Shown: positions 8,651 to 17,631, counted from the first letter of the stretch. The stretch is 64,000 bases of DNA from UBA4416 sp963422675 (GCA_963422675.2 CAXVYS010000025.1:1-64000); one strand, 5' to 3'. The notes: generated by a model not told the origin, from the sequence alone. Program-made: numbers and translations.

Positions 8651-9646
8651 ATGAAAAAATTTATCCCCTTATTTCTAATTGCAACGCTTGTATTTTCATG
8701 TAAAAAGAAATCGGACCCAACTCCGGAAGATCCTGCTCCTACAACTACGGGAAGCACTTCTAAAATTTATCCTGATTCAGTTTGGACAGCTACCGGGACC
8801 GGCCCGCGTTTGGTATTTAAATTTAAGTTTGATTCGACACAGGCAAGATTAGATAATTTCGGAAACCCATCAACAGTTGGTTCAGGCCATGCGGCCTACT
8901 CTCCTAAATTCAATCGAATGGCCGCTCATTATGTTGAGCTGGCTCAAAATAGTTTAACTGCTTTAGGAGCAGGCAAAGTATTATACCATGCTACTGAAAC
9001 TACCAAAGGCGGATCAACAGCTATTGAATTTGGGCAATCGACAGTTGTAAGAGAAAATGTGATATTTTATTCTATTCCGTTAAGCCAGATAACTCCGGGC
9101 ACTTATGAATGGTTGCGCTTATCTCTTTCATATCAAAACTATGATATTCCTTACAAAGCAAATGCCCTACCGGGGAACCATATAGGTAATGGTACCGTTG
9201 CTTCTTTTTTAGGGTTTAGAACTTATGTGGAAAAATATAAGATCAAAAACCAGGATTTTGTTCCATCCTCTTCGGTAGGTGGGCCAACAGCCAATCATGC
9301 ACAGGGGTACTGGGGTTTTGAAACCAACATTTCAGGTTTCGGGTATTATAATTTAGATGGGCAAGCGCCATCAGGAGCAACCACAGTGGTAAATCCTAAT
9401 CCTCAATCACCAATTCCTGCCGGAAGCTGCGTGGTTACCGCCAGATTTGCTGATATGACAAGCGCCAACCAATTATTAACGATTACCGGTTCTGAAACTC
9501 AGGATATTATTATAACGGTTTCTTTATCTACCAACAAAAGCTTTGAATGGATAGAAGCAACTGCTGATGGATATTACCAACCTGAAGCAGGAGAAGTGCC
9601 TGTAGATATGGGGATAAGAGGCATGATCCCTAAAGTTCAATATTAA
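8651..9646 (+). CDS. Predicted lipoprotein, function unknown
   Basis: A 331-residue protein with a lipoprotein signal: 'FLIATLVFSCKKK' gives a lipobox ending in Cys17. A Pro/Thr-rich linker (KSDPTPEDPAPTTTG) follows, then one globular domain rich in beta strands. The lysines directly after the lipidated Cys are unlike the acidic surface-export signal known in some Bacteroidota, so I cannot say which face of the membrane it occupies. I do not recognise the main domain; patterns such as 'RLVFKFKFDSTQARLDNFG' and 'GYWGFETNISGFGYYNLDGQ' recall an extracellular binding protein. Two near-consensus promoter boxes lie upstream (TAGTTTTG at 8617-8624 and TATATTCG at 8625-8632). It stands alone after the ftsH terminator. 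Confidence 0.7.
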   Translation: MKKFIPLFLIATLVFSCKKKSDPTPEDPAPTTTGSTSKIYPDSVWTATGTGPRLVFKFKFDSTQARLDNFGNPSTVGSGHAAYSPKFNRMAAHYVELAQNSLTALGAGKVLYHATETTKGGSTAIEFGQSTVVRENVIFYSIPLSQITPGTYEWLRLSLSYQNYDIPYKANALPGNHIGNGTVASFLGFRTYVEKYKIKNQDFVPSSSVGGPTANHAQGYWGFETNISGFGYYNLDGQAPSGATTVVNPNPQSPIPAGSCVVTARFADMTSANQLLTITGSETQDIIITVSLSTNKSFEWIEATADGYYQPEAGEVPVDMGIRGMIPKVQY

Positions 9647-9685
9647 TTTTGTACTCTATTTTTTAACCAACTAAATTTTTAAACC

Positions 9686-9958
9686 ATGAAACTCAAACTC
9701 ATTATTTCCATCTTCGCTTTAGGTTTTTTATTAATCAGCACCGGAATGAAAGCCCAAACTGTATATATCACAGAAAGTGGTAAAAAATACCATGCAAAAA
9801 ACTGTAGCCTGGTTAAAACAGGAAAGAAAGGAATAGAACTGGCTGAAGCGAAAAAGCAGGGCTACGAACCTTGTAAACTGTGTAAGGTAGAAGCAGAGCC
9901 TAAAAAAACCACTAAGCCTGATACTAAAAAAGAGGCTACAACTGGTAAAAAAAGTTAA
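9686..9958 (+). CDS. Small secreted protein with an Ada-like Cys motif
   Basis: A 90-residue protein with a signal peptide ending near 'STGMKAQ'. The mature part is one mini-domain, 'VYITESGKKYHAKNCSLVK' followed by 'AKKQGYEPCKLCK', and then a Lys/Thr tail. The pattern YHxxxC...GYxPCxxC is shared by small secreted bacterial proteins and resembles the zinc-binding fold of the Ada N-terminal domain. The three Cys and one His could bind a metal. It sits 40 bases after the lipoprotein gene and 78 bases before the next secreted protein, so the three may form one transcript. Biochemical role unknown. Confidence 0.68.
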   Translation: MKLKLIISIFALGFLLISTGMKAQTVYITESGKKYHAKNCSLVKTGKKGIELAEAKKQGYEPCKLCKVEAEPKKTTKPDTKKEATTGKKS

Positions 9959-10036
9959 TTCCGTGGAGTCAGGGATGGGCCCATTAAACCCATGTGTTCT
10001 TAATGTATCTATATACAACATTTAAAAATTATACAT

Positions 10037-10462
10037 ATGAAAAAAGCAATCGTATTAGCAGCATGTTTATTTAGTTTAACCACTACGGTAAATGCACAGG
10101 AAGCGGTACCTCCTATGCGCAAAAGTCAAAACGCTAAAGCAACAAAACCTACACCTGAACAACGCGCTCAGAAACATGTAGATGAATTAACAGCTGACGT
10201 AGGATTAACCGAAGACCAGAAACCAAAAATTTATGATCTGGCTTTAGTAAAGGTTAAAAAAACAGAGGAAATAAGGGCCAAATACAAAACGGAAGATACC
10301 AAACAACAAAGAGAAACCGAATTGAAAGCGGTTAAAAAAGAATTCCACCAGGGTGTGAAAGGAATCTTAACTCCTGAACAACTTGAAAAGCTAAAAACGA
10401 AAGAAAAAGACAGAGATAAAAAAGGTCAGGGTAAAGAAGCTGATTCAGACAACAAAGATTAA
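10037..10462 (+). CDS. Small secreted Spy/DUF4890-like helical protein
   Basis: A 141-residue protein with a clear signal peptide ending at 'TTVNAQ'. The mature part is highly charged and predicted helical, with two LTxxQ-type turns: 'VGLTEDQKPKIYDLALVKV' and 'KGILTPEQLEKLKTKEKD'. These repeats are typical of periplasmic CpxP/Spy-like chaperones and of the Bacteroidota DUF4890 family. A role in envelope stress is plausible by family resemblance only. It ends at a strong bidirectional terminator. Upstream 'ATACATATG' gives a clean ATG start with A-rich sequence before it, usual for this phylum. Confidence 0.68.
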   Translation: MKKAIVLAACLFSLTTTVNAQEAVPPMRKSQNAKATKPTPEQRAQKHVDELTADVGLTEDQKPKIYDLALVKVKKTEEIRAKYKTEDTKQQRETELKAVKKEFHQGVKGILTPEQLEKLKTKEKDRDKKGQGKEADSDNKD

Positions 10463-10477
10463 TCGTCATAAAGTCAT

Positions 10478-10517
10478 AAAAAAAATACCTGCTTAATGTT
10501 AAGCAGGTATTTTTTTT
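10478..10517. terminator. Bidirectional hairpin terminator
   Basis: An inverted repeat AATACCTGCTTA / TAAGCAGGTATT with a 4-nt loop (10496-10499), flanked by A and T runs. It serves the Spy-like gene on the plus strand and the DUF2795 gene on the minus strand. Confidence 0.88.
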
Positions 10518-10520
10518 AAA

Positions 10521-10742
10521 CTAATATTCGTCTTCGTTAAAAAAGAAATCATCTTTTGTTGGGTAATCAGGCCAAATTTCCTCAATGGTTTCATAGGCTT
10601 CGCCTTCGTCTTCCATTTCCTGTAAATTTTCTATGACTTCCATTGGTGCACCGGAACGAATTGCAAAATCAATTAATTCATCCTTAGTTGCAGGCCAAGG
10701 TGCATCTTCTAACCACGATGCTAATTCTAATGTCCAATACAT
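10521..10742 (-). CDS. DUF2795 family protein
   Basis: A 73-residue acidic cytoplasmic protein. 'WTLELASWLEDAPWPATKDELIDFAIRSGAP' is the core of the DUF2795 family, a small helical fold common and well conserved in Bacteroidota; 'VIENLQEMEDEGEAYETIEEIWPDYP' completes it. No function is established to my knowledge. It is monocistronic and sits between its terminator and a 118-base A/T-rich gap. Length and sequence are normal for the family. Confidence 0.85.
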   Translation of the reverse strand: MYWTLELASWLEDAPWPATKDELIDFAIRSGAPMEVIENLQEMEDEGEAYETIEEIWPDYPTKDDFFFNEDEY

Positions 10743-10860
10743 AATTAAATACTTTATTTTCCTGCAAAAGTAAAAATTTAATTGAATTATACTAATCTTT
10801 ATCTTAAAAAATAAAGGATAATTAACTCCAGCTTATCTAGCTGAAATACAACACCTTAAA

Positions 10861-11715
10861 TTATATTTTAAAACTCCTTTCAAAAAGAGGTTCTTTTTTG
10901 CTTTCCAACACTAACCTGTATTCACCCTTTTTTAAGGATGCTACGTTAAAATCGGCTTTATAGAGGTTATTTTCGGGCTGTAACCATTTTCCAAAAATCT
11001 CTGAAACCGGTTGTCCGTTTGCATCTACAATATAACAATAGGAATAACAGGTTTGAGCCACTGTATAATTGATATCTGCCTTAAATCGTATAGGATGATC
11101 CTGAATATCTCCGTAAGCAGAAACAAAGCTTCTTCTTAACAAGGTATACCAGGGCAATGGTTCGCCTTTTATATCAGACACAAAGTTGCGGAGCAAACCG
11201 GCGGCAGAATCATTTTTACTGGTAATACTGGCTGTTTCTTTATTATCACTAATGGCCCATACCGAATACTGTTGCGTATTCTGATCGAGAGGATGTCCAT
11301 TTAAATAACGTGCAAGGTATACGAGGCTACTATCTGCCAGCTTTCCTAAGGTATAAGGAACACCTGCTTTTGGGCCTGATTTGGTTAATTCACAACAATA
11401 GCCCCTGATATTAAAATTTTTTGTTTCCTTAGGTTTTAAAACCAGAATTTCCTGTCTGGTTAATAAAATATCCTGGTAATCACTTTTACCTGCATTAGAA
11501 TTAAACCGCCAACCGGCAGGTATATTTATAAAAAGGGAGTCTTTTAATAAATTTGAAACAGAATAGTTAAGCTCCAAACCACCTGTACAGGTAGCCTGAG
11601 CAGTTATATAATGCTTATCAAAGGCTTTTTGAAGACTTGTTATAGTTTTACTATTCGCCTTTTGATTTAGTAAAATACTTAAAATAGCAAGAATAAAAAA
11701 TCTTATGGCTGTCAT
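10861..11715 (-). CDS. Secreted protein of unknown function
   Basis: A 284-residue protein with an N-terminal signal segment ('FFILAILSILLNQKANS'). Two regions stand out: a beta-rich part containing 'CTGGLELNYSVSN' and 'IRGYCCELTKSGPKAG' with a Cys pair, followed by a helical part with 'QYSVWAISDNKETASI'; and a C-terminal beta domain (about 190-284) with 'SYCYIVDANGQPV' and 'FNVASLKKGEYRLVLESK', which looks like a T9SS-type or Ig-like fold but is too divergent to call as a sorting domain. The 'VWAISD' helical segment recalls secreted domains of unknown function. It has no operon partner. I do not recognise the family. Confidence 0.6.
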   Translation of the reverse strand: MTAIRFFILAILSILLNQKANSKTITSLQKAFDKHYITAQATCTGGLELNYSVSNLLKDSLFINIPAGWRFNSNAGKSDYQDILLTRQEILVLKPKETKNFNIRGYCCELTKSGPKAGVPYTLGKLADSSLVYLARYLNGHPLDQNTQQYSVWAISDNKETASITSKNDSAAGLLRNFVSDIKGEPLPWYTLLRRSFVSAYGDIQDHPIRFKADINYTVAQTCYSYCYIVDANGQPVSEIFGKWLQPENNLYKADFNVASLKKGEYRLVLESKKEPLFERSFKI

Positions 11716-11927
11716 TATTTCTATGGTTTTATACTATATAATACATCTTATCAATTTTAGTGACATTTTAAATCTTTTCTTTATCTTGCTGATGAAATGG
11801 AAATTTGAGGTCTGCCAACAGGTAGCCTCATTGTTTGGTATTTGACAGTTTACATTTAAAAGAGGGTATAATCTTATTTAATGTATGCAGTAAATAACAT
11901 TTTAATAAACATCTAAAAACAACAAAT

Positions 11928-13181
11928 ATGAATTTAAAATTGCGCTTAATTATCATGAATTTTTTCCAGTTTTTTATCTGGGGATCATGGTTGCTAACTA
12001 TTGGCTCTTATTGGTTTCATACCAAAGAATGGTCAGGTGCGGAATTTGGAGCCATATTTTCTACCATGGGAATTTCTTCTTTGTTTATGCCAACTATAGC
12101 AGGAATTATTGCCGATAGATTTATTCCAACGCAAAAACTGTACGGTGCTTTTCATATTATTGGTGCCTGCGTTTTATTTTATGTTCCACAAGTGAATGAT
12201 CCAACAACTATGTTTTGGGTATTGCTTGTAAATATGCTTTTTTACATGCCAACTATTTCTCTTTCTATTTCGATAGCTTATACGGCATTAAGAAATCATA
12301 ATTTTGATATTGTAAAGATTTATCCTCCTATACGGGTTTGGGGAACAGTAGGATTTATTGCTGCTTTATGGACGGTTAATTTATTAGGTTTTGGAGTATC
12401 TTCCAACCAATTTTATTTAGCATCTATTGCCTCTTTTGCCTTAGGTATTTATTCTTTTACACTACCAAACTGTCCTCCAAGCAACACACAGGAAACAAAA
12501 GGTTTTGTGGAAAGCTTAGGATTAAACGCTTTTAAATTATTTAAAAATCCTAAAATAGCGATGTTCTTTATTTTTGCTATGTTTTTGGGTGCGTCGTTAC
12601 AGTTAACAAACGCTTATGGCGACACCTATTTACTGGATTTTGAAAAAAATGAAATCTATAAAGATTCCTTCGTTGTAAAGTATTCTCAAATTATTATGTC
12701 GATCTCTCAAATTTCTGAAACCCTATTTATTTTAACGATCCCCTTTTTCCTGAAACGGTTTGGGATTAAAAGCGTGATGCTATTTAGCATGATTGCATGG
12801 GTTTTACGTTTTGGTTTGTTCGCTTTAGGTAACCCTACAGATGGATTGTGGATGATTATTATGTCGTGCATTATTTATGGAATGGCATTTGATTTTTTCA
12901 ATATTTCAGGATCATTATTTGTAGAAACTCAAAGCGACCCTAAAATACGATCAAGCGTTCAGGGATTATTTATGATGATGGTAAATGGTGTTGGGGCAGT
13001 TATTGGAAGCTTAGGGAGTGGATATGTTATTCAAACATATTTCACGGGCTCTGACAAATCATTGAATTGGCAGGGGATATGGACGTCTTTCGCCATTTAT
13101 TCGACAGTTATAGCCATTTTATTTGCTGTTTTATTCAAACATAAACATAATCCACAGGAAGTGGAAAACGTCAGGCATTAA
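11928..13181 (+). CDS. MFS nucleoside:H+ symporter (NupG/XapB-like)
   Basis: A 417-residue inner membrane protein with 12 hydrophobic segments. The start 'KLRLIIMNFFQFFIWGSWLLTIGSYW' and 'GAIFSTMGISSLFMPTIAGIIADRF' match the nucleoside:H+ symporter family of the major facilitator superfamily; 'YPPIRVWGTVGFIAALW' and 'SSVQGLFMMMVNGVGAVIGSLGSGY' are its other conserved stretches. It probably imports nucleosides driven by the proton gradient. It is followed by a Usp gene 88 bases downstream, on the same strand. Substrate range cannot be read from the sequence. Confidence 0.85.
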   Translation: MNLKLRLIIMNFFQFFIWGSWLLTIGSYWFHTKEWSGAEFGAIFSTMGISSLFMPTIAGIIADRFIPTQKLYGAFHIIGACVLFYVPQVNDPTTMFWVLLVNMLFYMPTISLSISIAYTALRNHNFDIVKIYPPIRVWGTVGFIAALWTVNLLGFGVSSNQFYLASIASFALGIYSFTLPNCPPSNTQETKGFVESLGLNAFKLFKNPKIAMFFIFAMFLGASLQLTNAYGDTYLLDFEKNEIYKDSFVVKYSQIIMSISQISETLFILTIPFFLKRFGIKSVMLFSMIAWVLRFGLFALGNPTDGLWMIIMSCIIYGMAFDFFNISGSLFVETQSDPKIRSSVQGLFMMMVNGVGAVIGSLGSGYVIQTYFTGSDKSLNWQGIWTSFAIYSTVIAILFAVLFKHKHNPQEVENVRH

Positions 13182-13269
13182 AATTTGTTCTCAAAATCAC
13201 TGATCCAAAGAATAAACCATAATTTAAAAAAATTACTAAATTTACAATACAAAACTAAAATCCTTTCTT

Positions 13270-14181
13270 ATGATAAACTTAAACACAAAAAAAATCATTA
13301 TCACCACCGATTTCTCTGAAACCTCTTTATTGGCTATTAAACACGGCGCGTTTTTAGCGAAATACACCAAAGGGGAAGTTTATTTATTGCATATCATTAA
13401 TAAACACTGGGAAAGTTTTAATGTATTTACTCCAACCGTAACCATCGATAATATTGAGAAAGGATCGGCAGCGGTGCAAAAAAAATTAGAAGACCTTGCT
13501 GAGGATGTGAGAAAAGAGTATGGGATTAATGTTACAACGGTGGTTAACACCGGTAACCCAACATCTGAAATAGTAAAATTTGCAAAAGAAATAAGTGCCG
13601 GATTAATTGTGATGGGAACTCACGGGTATACCGCCTGGGAAGACCTAACCATAGGAAGCAACGCTTTAAAAGTAATTACAAAAAGCCCTTGCCCTGTAAT
13701 AACCATGAGCGAACATGCTACTAAATTTGGATATAAAAACATTATTCTTCCAATAGATAACTCTTCTCATACCCGCCAAAAAGTGGTGTTGACGTTAGAG
13801 TTAGCTAAATATTTTGCTGCGCATATCAGCATTGTTGGTTTATTGGCCACCAATGAAACCAACCAAAAAGGATCGATGGAAGTGATGTTAAAACAAGTAG
13901 AAGATGCTGCAAAAGATAAAGGACTGGCCTACTCTACTAAATTAATTGAGAATGTAAAAAACAGAGCGGTTAGCATTGTTAATTATTGCCAGGAAGTTAA
14001 TGGAGATTTGATTTCTATTATGACTGACCAGGATGCTGAAGTGAGTGGATTCTTTTTAGGGCCATTTGCCTTACAGATCATTCATCATTCTAAAGTACCT
14101 GTATTAAGTATTAAACCAGAAGAGCATCCTGAAAATGCCAGCTGGACGATGTTATCCGGTACCGGTGGGTATAACTATTAA
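13270..14181 (+). CDS. Universal stress protein with two Usp domains
   Basis: A 303-residue cytoplasmic protein made of two tandem Usp domains. Domain 1 (about 6-150) starts 'KKIIITTDFSETSLLAIKHG' and ends with the ATP-loop motif 'GTHGYTAWEDLTIGSNALKV', matching G-x2-G-x9-G-S, so it likely binds ATP. Domain 2 (about 157-285) begins 'YKNIILPIDNSSHTRQKVV' and lacks that glycine motif ('ISIMTDQDAEVSGFFLGPFA'), so it probably does not bind nucleotide in the same way. Tandem Usp proteins are common in Bacteroidota; targets are unknown. It ends at a hairpin terminator just before the B12 riboswitch. Confidence 0.88.
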   Translation: MINLNTKKIIITTDFSETSLLAIKHGAFLAKYTKGEVYLLHIINKHWESFNVFTPTVTIDNIEKGSAAVQKKLEDLAEDVRKEYGINVTTVVNTGNPTSEIVKFAKEISAGLIVMGTHGYTAWEDLTIGSNALKVITKSPCPVITMSEHATKFGYKNIILPIDNSSHTRQKVVLTLELAKYFAAHISIVGLLATNETNQKGSMEVMLKQVEDAAKDKGLAYSTKLIENVKNRAVSIVNYCQEVNGDLISIMTDQDAEVSGFFLGPFALQIIHHSKVPVLSIKPEEHPENASWTMLSGTGGYNY

Positions 14182-14204
14182 TCCCCGGATTATTAATTAA
14201 ACAG

Positions 14205-14233
14205 AGGCGTAACTAATAGTTGCGCCTTTTTTT
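14205..14233 (+). terminator. Usp gene terminator
   Basis: A 10-bp stem (AGGCGTAACT at 14205-14214 with AGTTGCGCCT at 14218-14227, one G-T pair), a 3-nt loop and a T run. Confidence 0.82.
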
Positions 14234-14319
14234 ATGGCTGTATGCGAGGCATTGCTTCCTGTAATTCAATGGTTTACGTTAACATTGTAATTCCCCTATT
14301 AATTAGTACATTTGCCCCA

Positions 14320-14500
14320 GCTAATAGGTTTTGAAGTACAATCGTATTGTACTAAAAATTAAAAGGGAATCATGTGTAATTCATGAACAGTGCCCGCTGC
14401 TGTAAGTCTTATAAGTGTTTTTAGAAACAACAACCACTGTTAATTAAAAAACGGGAAGGTTTTAGAAACAGAGACGAGTCAGAAGACCTGCCAAACTAGC
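14320..14500 (+). promoter_or_regulatory. Cobalamin riboswitch
   Basis: The leader RNA shows the conserved cobalamin-aptamer elements in the right order: AATAGGT (14322-14328), AAAAGGGAA (14361-14369), the B12-box core 'AACAGTGCCCGCTGCTGTAA' (about 14386-14405), CCACTG (14434-14439), CGGGAAGGT (14452-14460) and 'ACGAGTCAGAAGACCTGCC' (14474-14492). AGGT at the start can pair with ACCT at the end to close P1. It should bind adenosyl- or methylcobalamin and turn off the downstream uptake operon when B12 is plentiful. Confidence 0.93.
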
Positions 14501-14532
14501 ATTTTGAACGCTTTCGGGGAAACAAAAGCAAG

Positions 14533-14566
14533 CAAAAACAGGACGCGACTTATCGTGCTGTTTTTT
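14533..14566 (+). terminator. Riboswitch expression-platform terminator
   Basis: AAAAACAGGACG (14534-14545) can pair with CGTGCTGTTTTT (about 14554-14565) with one G-G mismatch, followed by a U-rich run. It lies between the aptamer and the btuB start, so the switch probably works by premature transcription termination. The competing antiterminator pairing was not worked out. Confidence 0.68.
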
Positions 14567-14595
14567 ATTTCCCAAAAGTTTATGAGTACAAACAC

Positions 14596-16572
14596 ATGAT
14601 GATTGGACCGCATATACGATTATTTAAACGCAGACAGCATCTGTTTGCCTGTATGTGTATGATGGCCTGTTTTTACAACTATGCACAAAAAACCGATACT
14701 ACCGCTTATAATTTAAATGAGGTAATTATTGTGGAGAATAAACAACAACAATTACAACCTTCTAAAAAAAGTGATGTGATTGATAGTTTAATTTTTACCA
14801 GGTATAATACCACTTCACTGGCGGACCTACTCTCCAATCAGTCGGCCATTCATATTAAAACCTATGGCAACGGAAATATTGCTACCATTAGCATGCGGGG
14901 TGGGAATGCGAATCATACGGCTTTATTATGGAACGGATTAAATATTCAAAATGCGATGCTAGGGCAACCCGACCTGAGTATCGTACCCAGTAGTTTATTT
15001 GACAATGTATCTTTAGAATATGGAGGTGGTAGCGGCCTCTGGGGTAGCGGAGCCATTGGAGGAAGTATCCACATTAACAACGCTCTTTTATTTGATAAAG
15101 GGCTTAAGACTAAAGTACAGGTAAGCGCCGGAAGTTTTGATACCAAAAAAATAGCGGCCACCGTTTTATTAAGCTATAAGCGTATAGCTTCCAGTACCCG
15201 TATGTATAACACATCTTCTCAAAACAATTACAAGTATAAAGATACGCTTGATAAAGAAAACCCGAATAAGCAGGTAACTCATGCCGATTATACTACCAAA
15301 GGTTTAATGCAGGAAGTTTCTTTTTTGGCAACTCCTTCTCAAAAAATAAATTTAAGAATGTGGTATAATAATACGTTTAGAAACATACCTGCTTTTACTT
15401 CTCCTGTTGCCAGTAAACAACACCAGGAAGATAAAAACCTTAAACTAAGCGGTGACTGGGGCTACTCCAAAGGAAGATTCAATTCTATTATTCGTTTGGC
15501 ACATTTTAATGACGCCTTAAATTACATGGACAGTGTTGCTAAAATTTACAGCAAGAGCACTGTAAAAACAAGTATTATTGAAAGTGACAACCGATATGAT
15601 TATAGGAAGCAATCGTTTAATGTGGGAGTAAATTACACTAATTACCAATCTACTTTATATTCAGGCACCGACAAAACCACCGATACTTATAGACATTATC
15701 TGGAAAAAGTAGCCTTTTTTGTTGCTTACAAAATACGATTGCTAAAATCGAGGTTAAATTATAATATCACTATCAGAAAAGAATTTACAAGCCAAACAAA
15801 CATTCCATTTACAGGTAATACCGGATTAAAGTATCAATTAACCAGGCAGCTTGCTCTAAAAGCCAATTCAAGTTCATCCTTCAGACAACCTACATTGAAT
15901 GATCTTTACTGGAGCCCGGGAGGAAATCCTAATCTTAAACCAGAAGAGAGTTATGAAGTGGAAGGTGGAATTGAAGCGAGGTTGGTAAAGAACCGTTTTT
16001 CTTTAGTAGTAGAAGCTACTTATTTTAACAGGCATACCAAAAACTGGATTATATGGTTACAAACTCCCAAAGGTTATTTCAGTCCTAAAAACATTGCAGA
16101 GGTTTACAGCAGAGGAACTGATACGAAAACAGAATTAACGTATACACATCAACAATTTATAGCAAAACTTATTGTTAATACATCTTATGTGTTATCAACC
16201 AGTGAAAAAGCAATCAGTGAAAATGATAATTCTGTAAACAGGCAATTGGTTTATACACCGAGGTATACAGGGCAAGCTACCTTATTACTTAATTATAAAA
16301 ACCTGAATGTATTATTTAATCAAAATTATACCGGGTACCGTTTTACGTCCACCGATAATACCAGCTGGCTAAACCCTTACTACATCGCCAATGTAAAAGC
16401 AGCCTATCATTATTCTTTCAAATCGGTGATGATAGAGTTATTTGGAAGCATTAACAACTTATTTAATAAAAATTATATGGTAGTGGTGAGCAAACCAATG
16501 CCTTTAAGAAATTACGAAGCAGGAATTACTTTACAATACAATAAGAAAAATAAATCAAATACAAATCCATAA
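14596..16572 (+). CDS. btuB: TonB-dependent vitamin B12 receptor (BtuB-like)
   Basis: A 658-residue outer membrane transporter. After a signal segment ('HLFACMCMMACFYNYAQ'), residues about 55-155 form the plug domain ('LADLLSNQSAIHIKTYGNG', 'ISMRGGNANHTALLWNGLNI', 'EYGGGSGLWGSGAIGGSIHI'). The rest is a 22-strand barrel pattern including 'NSSSSFRQPTLNDLYWSPGG' and 'NPNLKPEESYEVEGG', ending in 'YEAGITLQYN'. The cobalamin riboswitch directly upstream identifies the substrate as a corrinoid. It heads an operon with two surface proteins. An ATG overlapping a five-codon frame at 14582-14599 is just upstream, but the ATG at 14596 gives the signal peptide. Confidence 0.9.
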   Translation: MMIGPHIRLFKRRQHLFACMCMMACFYNYAQKTDTTAYNLNEVIIVENKQQQLQPSKKSDVIDSLIFTRYNTTSLADLLSNQSAIHIKTYGNGNIATISMRGGNANHTALLWNGLNIQNAMLGQPDLSIVPSSLFDNVSLEYGGGSGLWGSGAIGGSIHINNALLFDKGLKTKVQVSAGSFDTKKIAATVLLSYKRIASSTRMYNTSSQNNYKYKDTLDKENPNKQVTHADYTTKGLMQEVSFLATPSQKINLRMWYNNTFRNIPAFTSPVASKQHQEDKNLKLSGDWGYSKGRFNSIIRLAHFNDALNYMDSVAKIYSKSTVKTSIIESDNRYDYRKQSFNVGVNYTNYQSTLYSGTDKTTDTYRHYLEKVAFFVAYKIRLLKSRLNYNITIRKEFTSQTNIPFTGNTGLKYQLTRQLALKANSSSSFRQPTLNDLYWSPGGNPNLKPEESYEVEGGIEARLVKNRFSLVVEATYFNRHTKNWIIWLQTPKGYFSPKNIAEVYSRGTDTKTELTYTHQQFIAKLIVNTSYVLSTSEKAISENDNSVNRQLVYTPRYTGQATLLLNYKNLNVLFNQNYTGYRFTSTDNTSWLNPYYIANVKAAYHYSFKSVMIELFGSINNLFNKNYMVVVSKPMPLRNYEAGITLQYNKKNKSNTNP

Positions 16573-16581
16573 AACAATCAC

Positions 16582-17601
16582 ATGAAAAAAACAATTACTA
16601 AAATTGCATTATTTTTTGGTGTTGTCGCTGCCATCGCAGGACAAGCACAAGTAACCGTTGAGAACTTTGACTCTTATACGTTAACACCAAACTCTTACTA
16701 CAAAAATACCACTACACCCGATTGGCAAACAAGCCAGGCTACTTTCAGATATACCTGGAGTGCCAGTTTTGGCGGATACTGGGAAACAGGTTCTTCCTAT
16801 ACAAATGTAAAAGATACTATTGATGGAACAGGCTCTGGAAATGCTTTATACAGTAATATAACAGGTAGCGGCTTTAGCGGCGATAACTACGTTACGGTAC
16901 AGGATAAAGCTATTATTAAAGTAAAAAACTTATCTGCTTTATCCGGCTTCTTTGTTACCAATACAACATTTGCATGGAAAGCAGTTAAAAAAGGAAATAC
17001 TTATTCGAGAAGATTTGGAGATACTACAGGAACAGGTTCCGGTACCAGCATTGTACAAGGAAATTATCCTGATTGGTTTTTACTATCTGTTGTAGGTTTC
17101 AGAAACGGAACTCCCGCTAATGATACCGTTAAATTTTATTTAGCTGACTACAGAGCAGCAGGAACGGCTAATGATTATGTAATTAAAAACTGGCAGTTTG
17201 TAAATTGTACTGCTCTTGGTATAGTTGACAGCGTACAATTTCATATGAGCTCCAGCGACAATTCATTTGGTTTTATGAATACTCCTGCATTCTTCAGTAT
17301 CGATAATTTCACAACCAATACTACTGTAGGAATCAATGAACTGGAGAATGTATCTCGTATCAGTTTATTTCCAAATCCTACCAATGACAACGTTTCTATA
17401 CACTATGTTTCTACAAAAGAAACGAATGTAACCATCCGTATATATGATATTTCAGGTAAAGAGGTTGTGCGTACCCAACACCAAAACAACACCGGGGAAA
17501 ACAATATTAAACTGGAGACGTCCGCTTTAGAAGCAGGTGCTTATTTTGTTGAATTAAGTGATGGAGTAGCTTCTAAAAAGATTAAATTCATAAAATTATA
17601 A
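16582..17601 (+). CDS. T9SS-sorted DUF4465-like surface protein of the B12 operon
   Basis: A 339-residue protein with signal peptide ('FFGVVAAIAGQAQ'), a central beta-sandwich region (about 25-245) and a T9SS type A C-terminal sorting domain (about 255-339, 'SLFPNPTNDNVSIHY', 'IYDISGKEVVRTQ', 'LEAGAYFVELSDG'). The central region, with 'YTWSASFGGYWETGSSYTN', 'FVTNTTFAWKAVKKG' and 'FFSIDNF', resembles DUF4465 proteins, which often sit in corrinoid-uptake loci. It starts 9 bases after btuB, so it is in the riboswitch-controlled transcript. I infer a surface corrinoid-binding role; this is not shown by the sequence alone. Confidence 0.78.
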   Translation: MKKTITKIALFFGVVAAIAGQAQVTVENFDSYTLTPNSYYKNTTTPDWQTSQATFRYTWSASFGGYWETGSSYTNVKDTIDGTGSGNALYSNITGSGFSGDNYVTVQDKAIIKVKNLSALSGFFVTNTTFAWKAVKKGNTYSRRFGDTTGTGSGTSIVQGNYPDWFLLSVVGFRNGTPANDTVKFYLADYRAAGTANDYVIKNWQFVNCTALGIVDSVQFHMSSSDNSFGFMNTPAFFSIDNFTTNTTVGINELENVSRISLFPNPTNDNVSIHYVSTKETNVTIRIYDISGKEVVRTQHQNNTGENNIKLETSALEAGAYFVELSDGVASKKIKFIKL

Positions 17602-17631
17602 TTTAAACATTAGTTGTTTTTTATCATTCAC

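Noticed and set aside
9731..10021. 96-residue minus-strand frame opposite the small secreted protein
   Set aside because: Shadow of the plus-strand gene.
14582..14599. Five-codon upstream frame overlapping the btuB start
   Set aside because: Very short; the overlap of TGA and ATG may be chance and nothing else supports it.
17614..17631. TTG start six codons upstream for the BtuG-like lipoprotein
   Set aside because: The ATG at 17632 gives a standard lipoprotein signal peptide; the extra codons add nothing.
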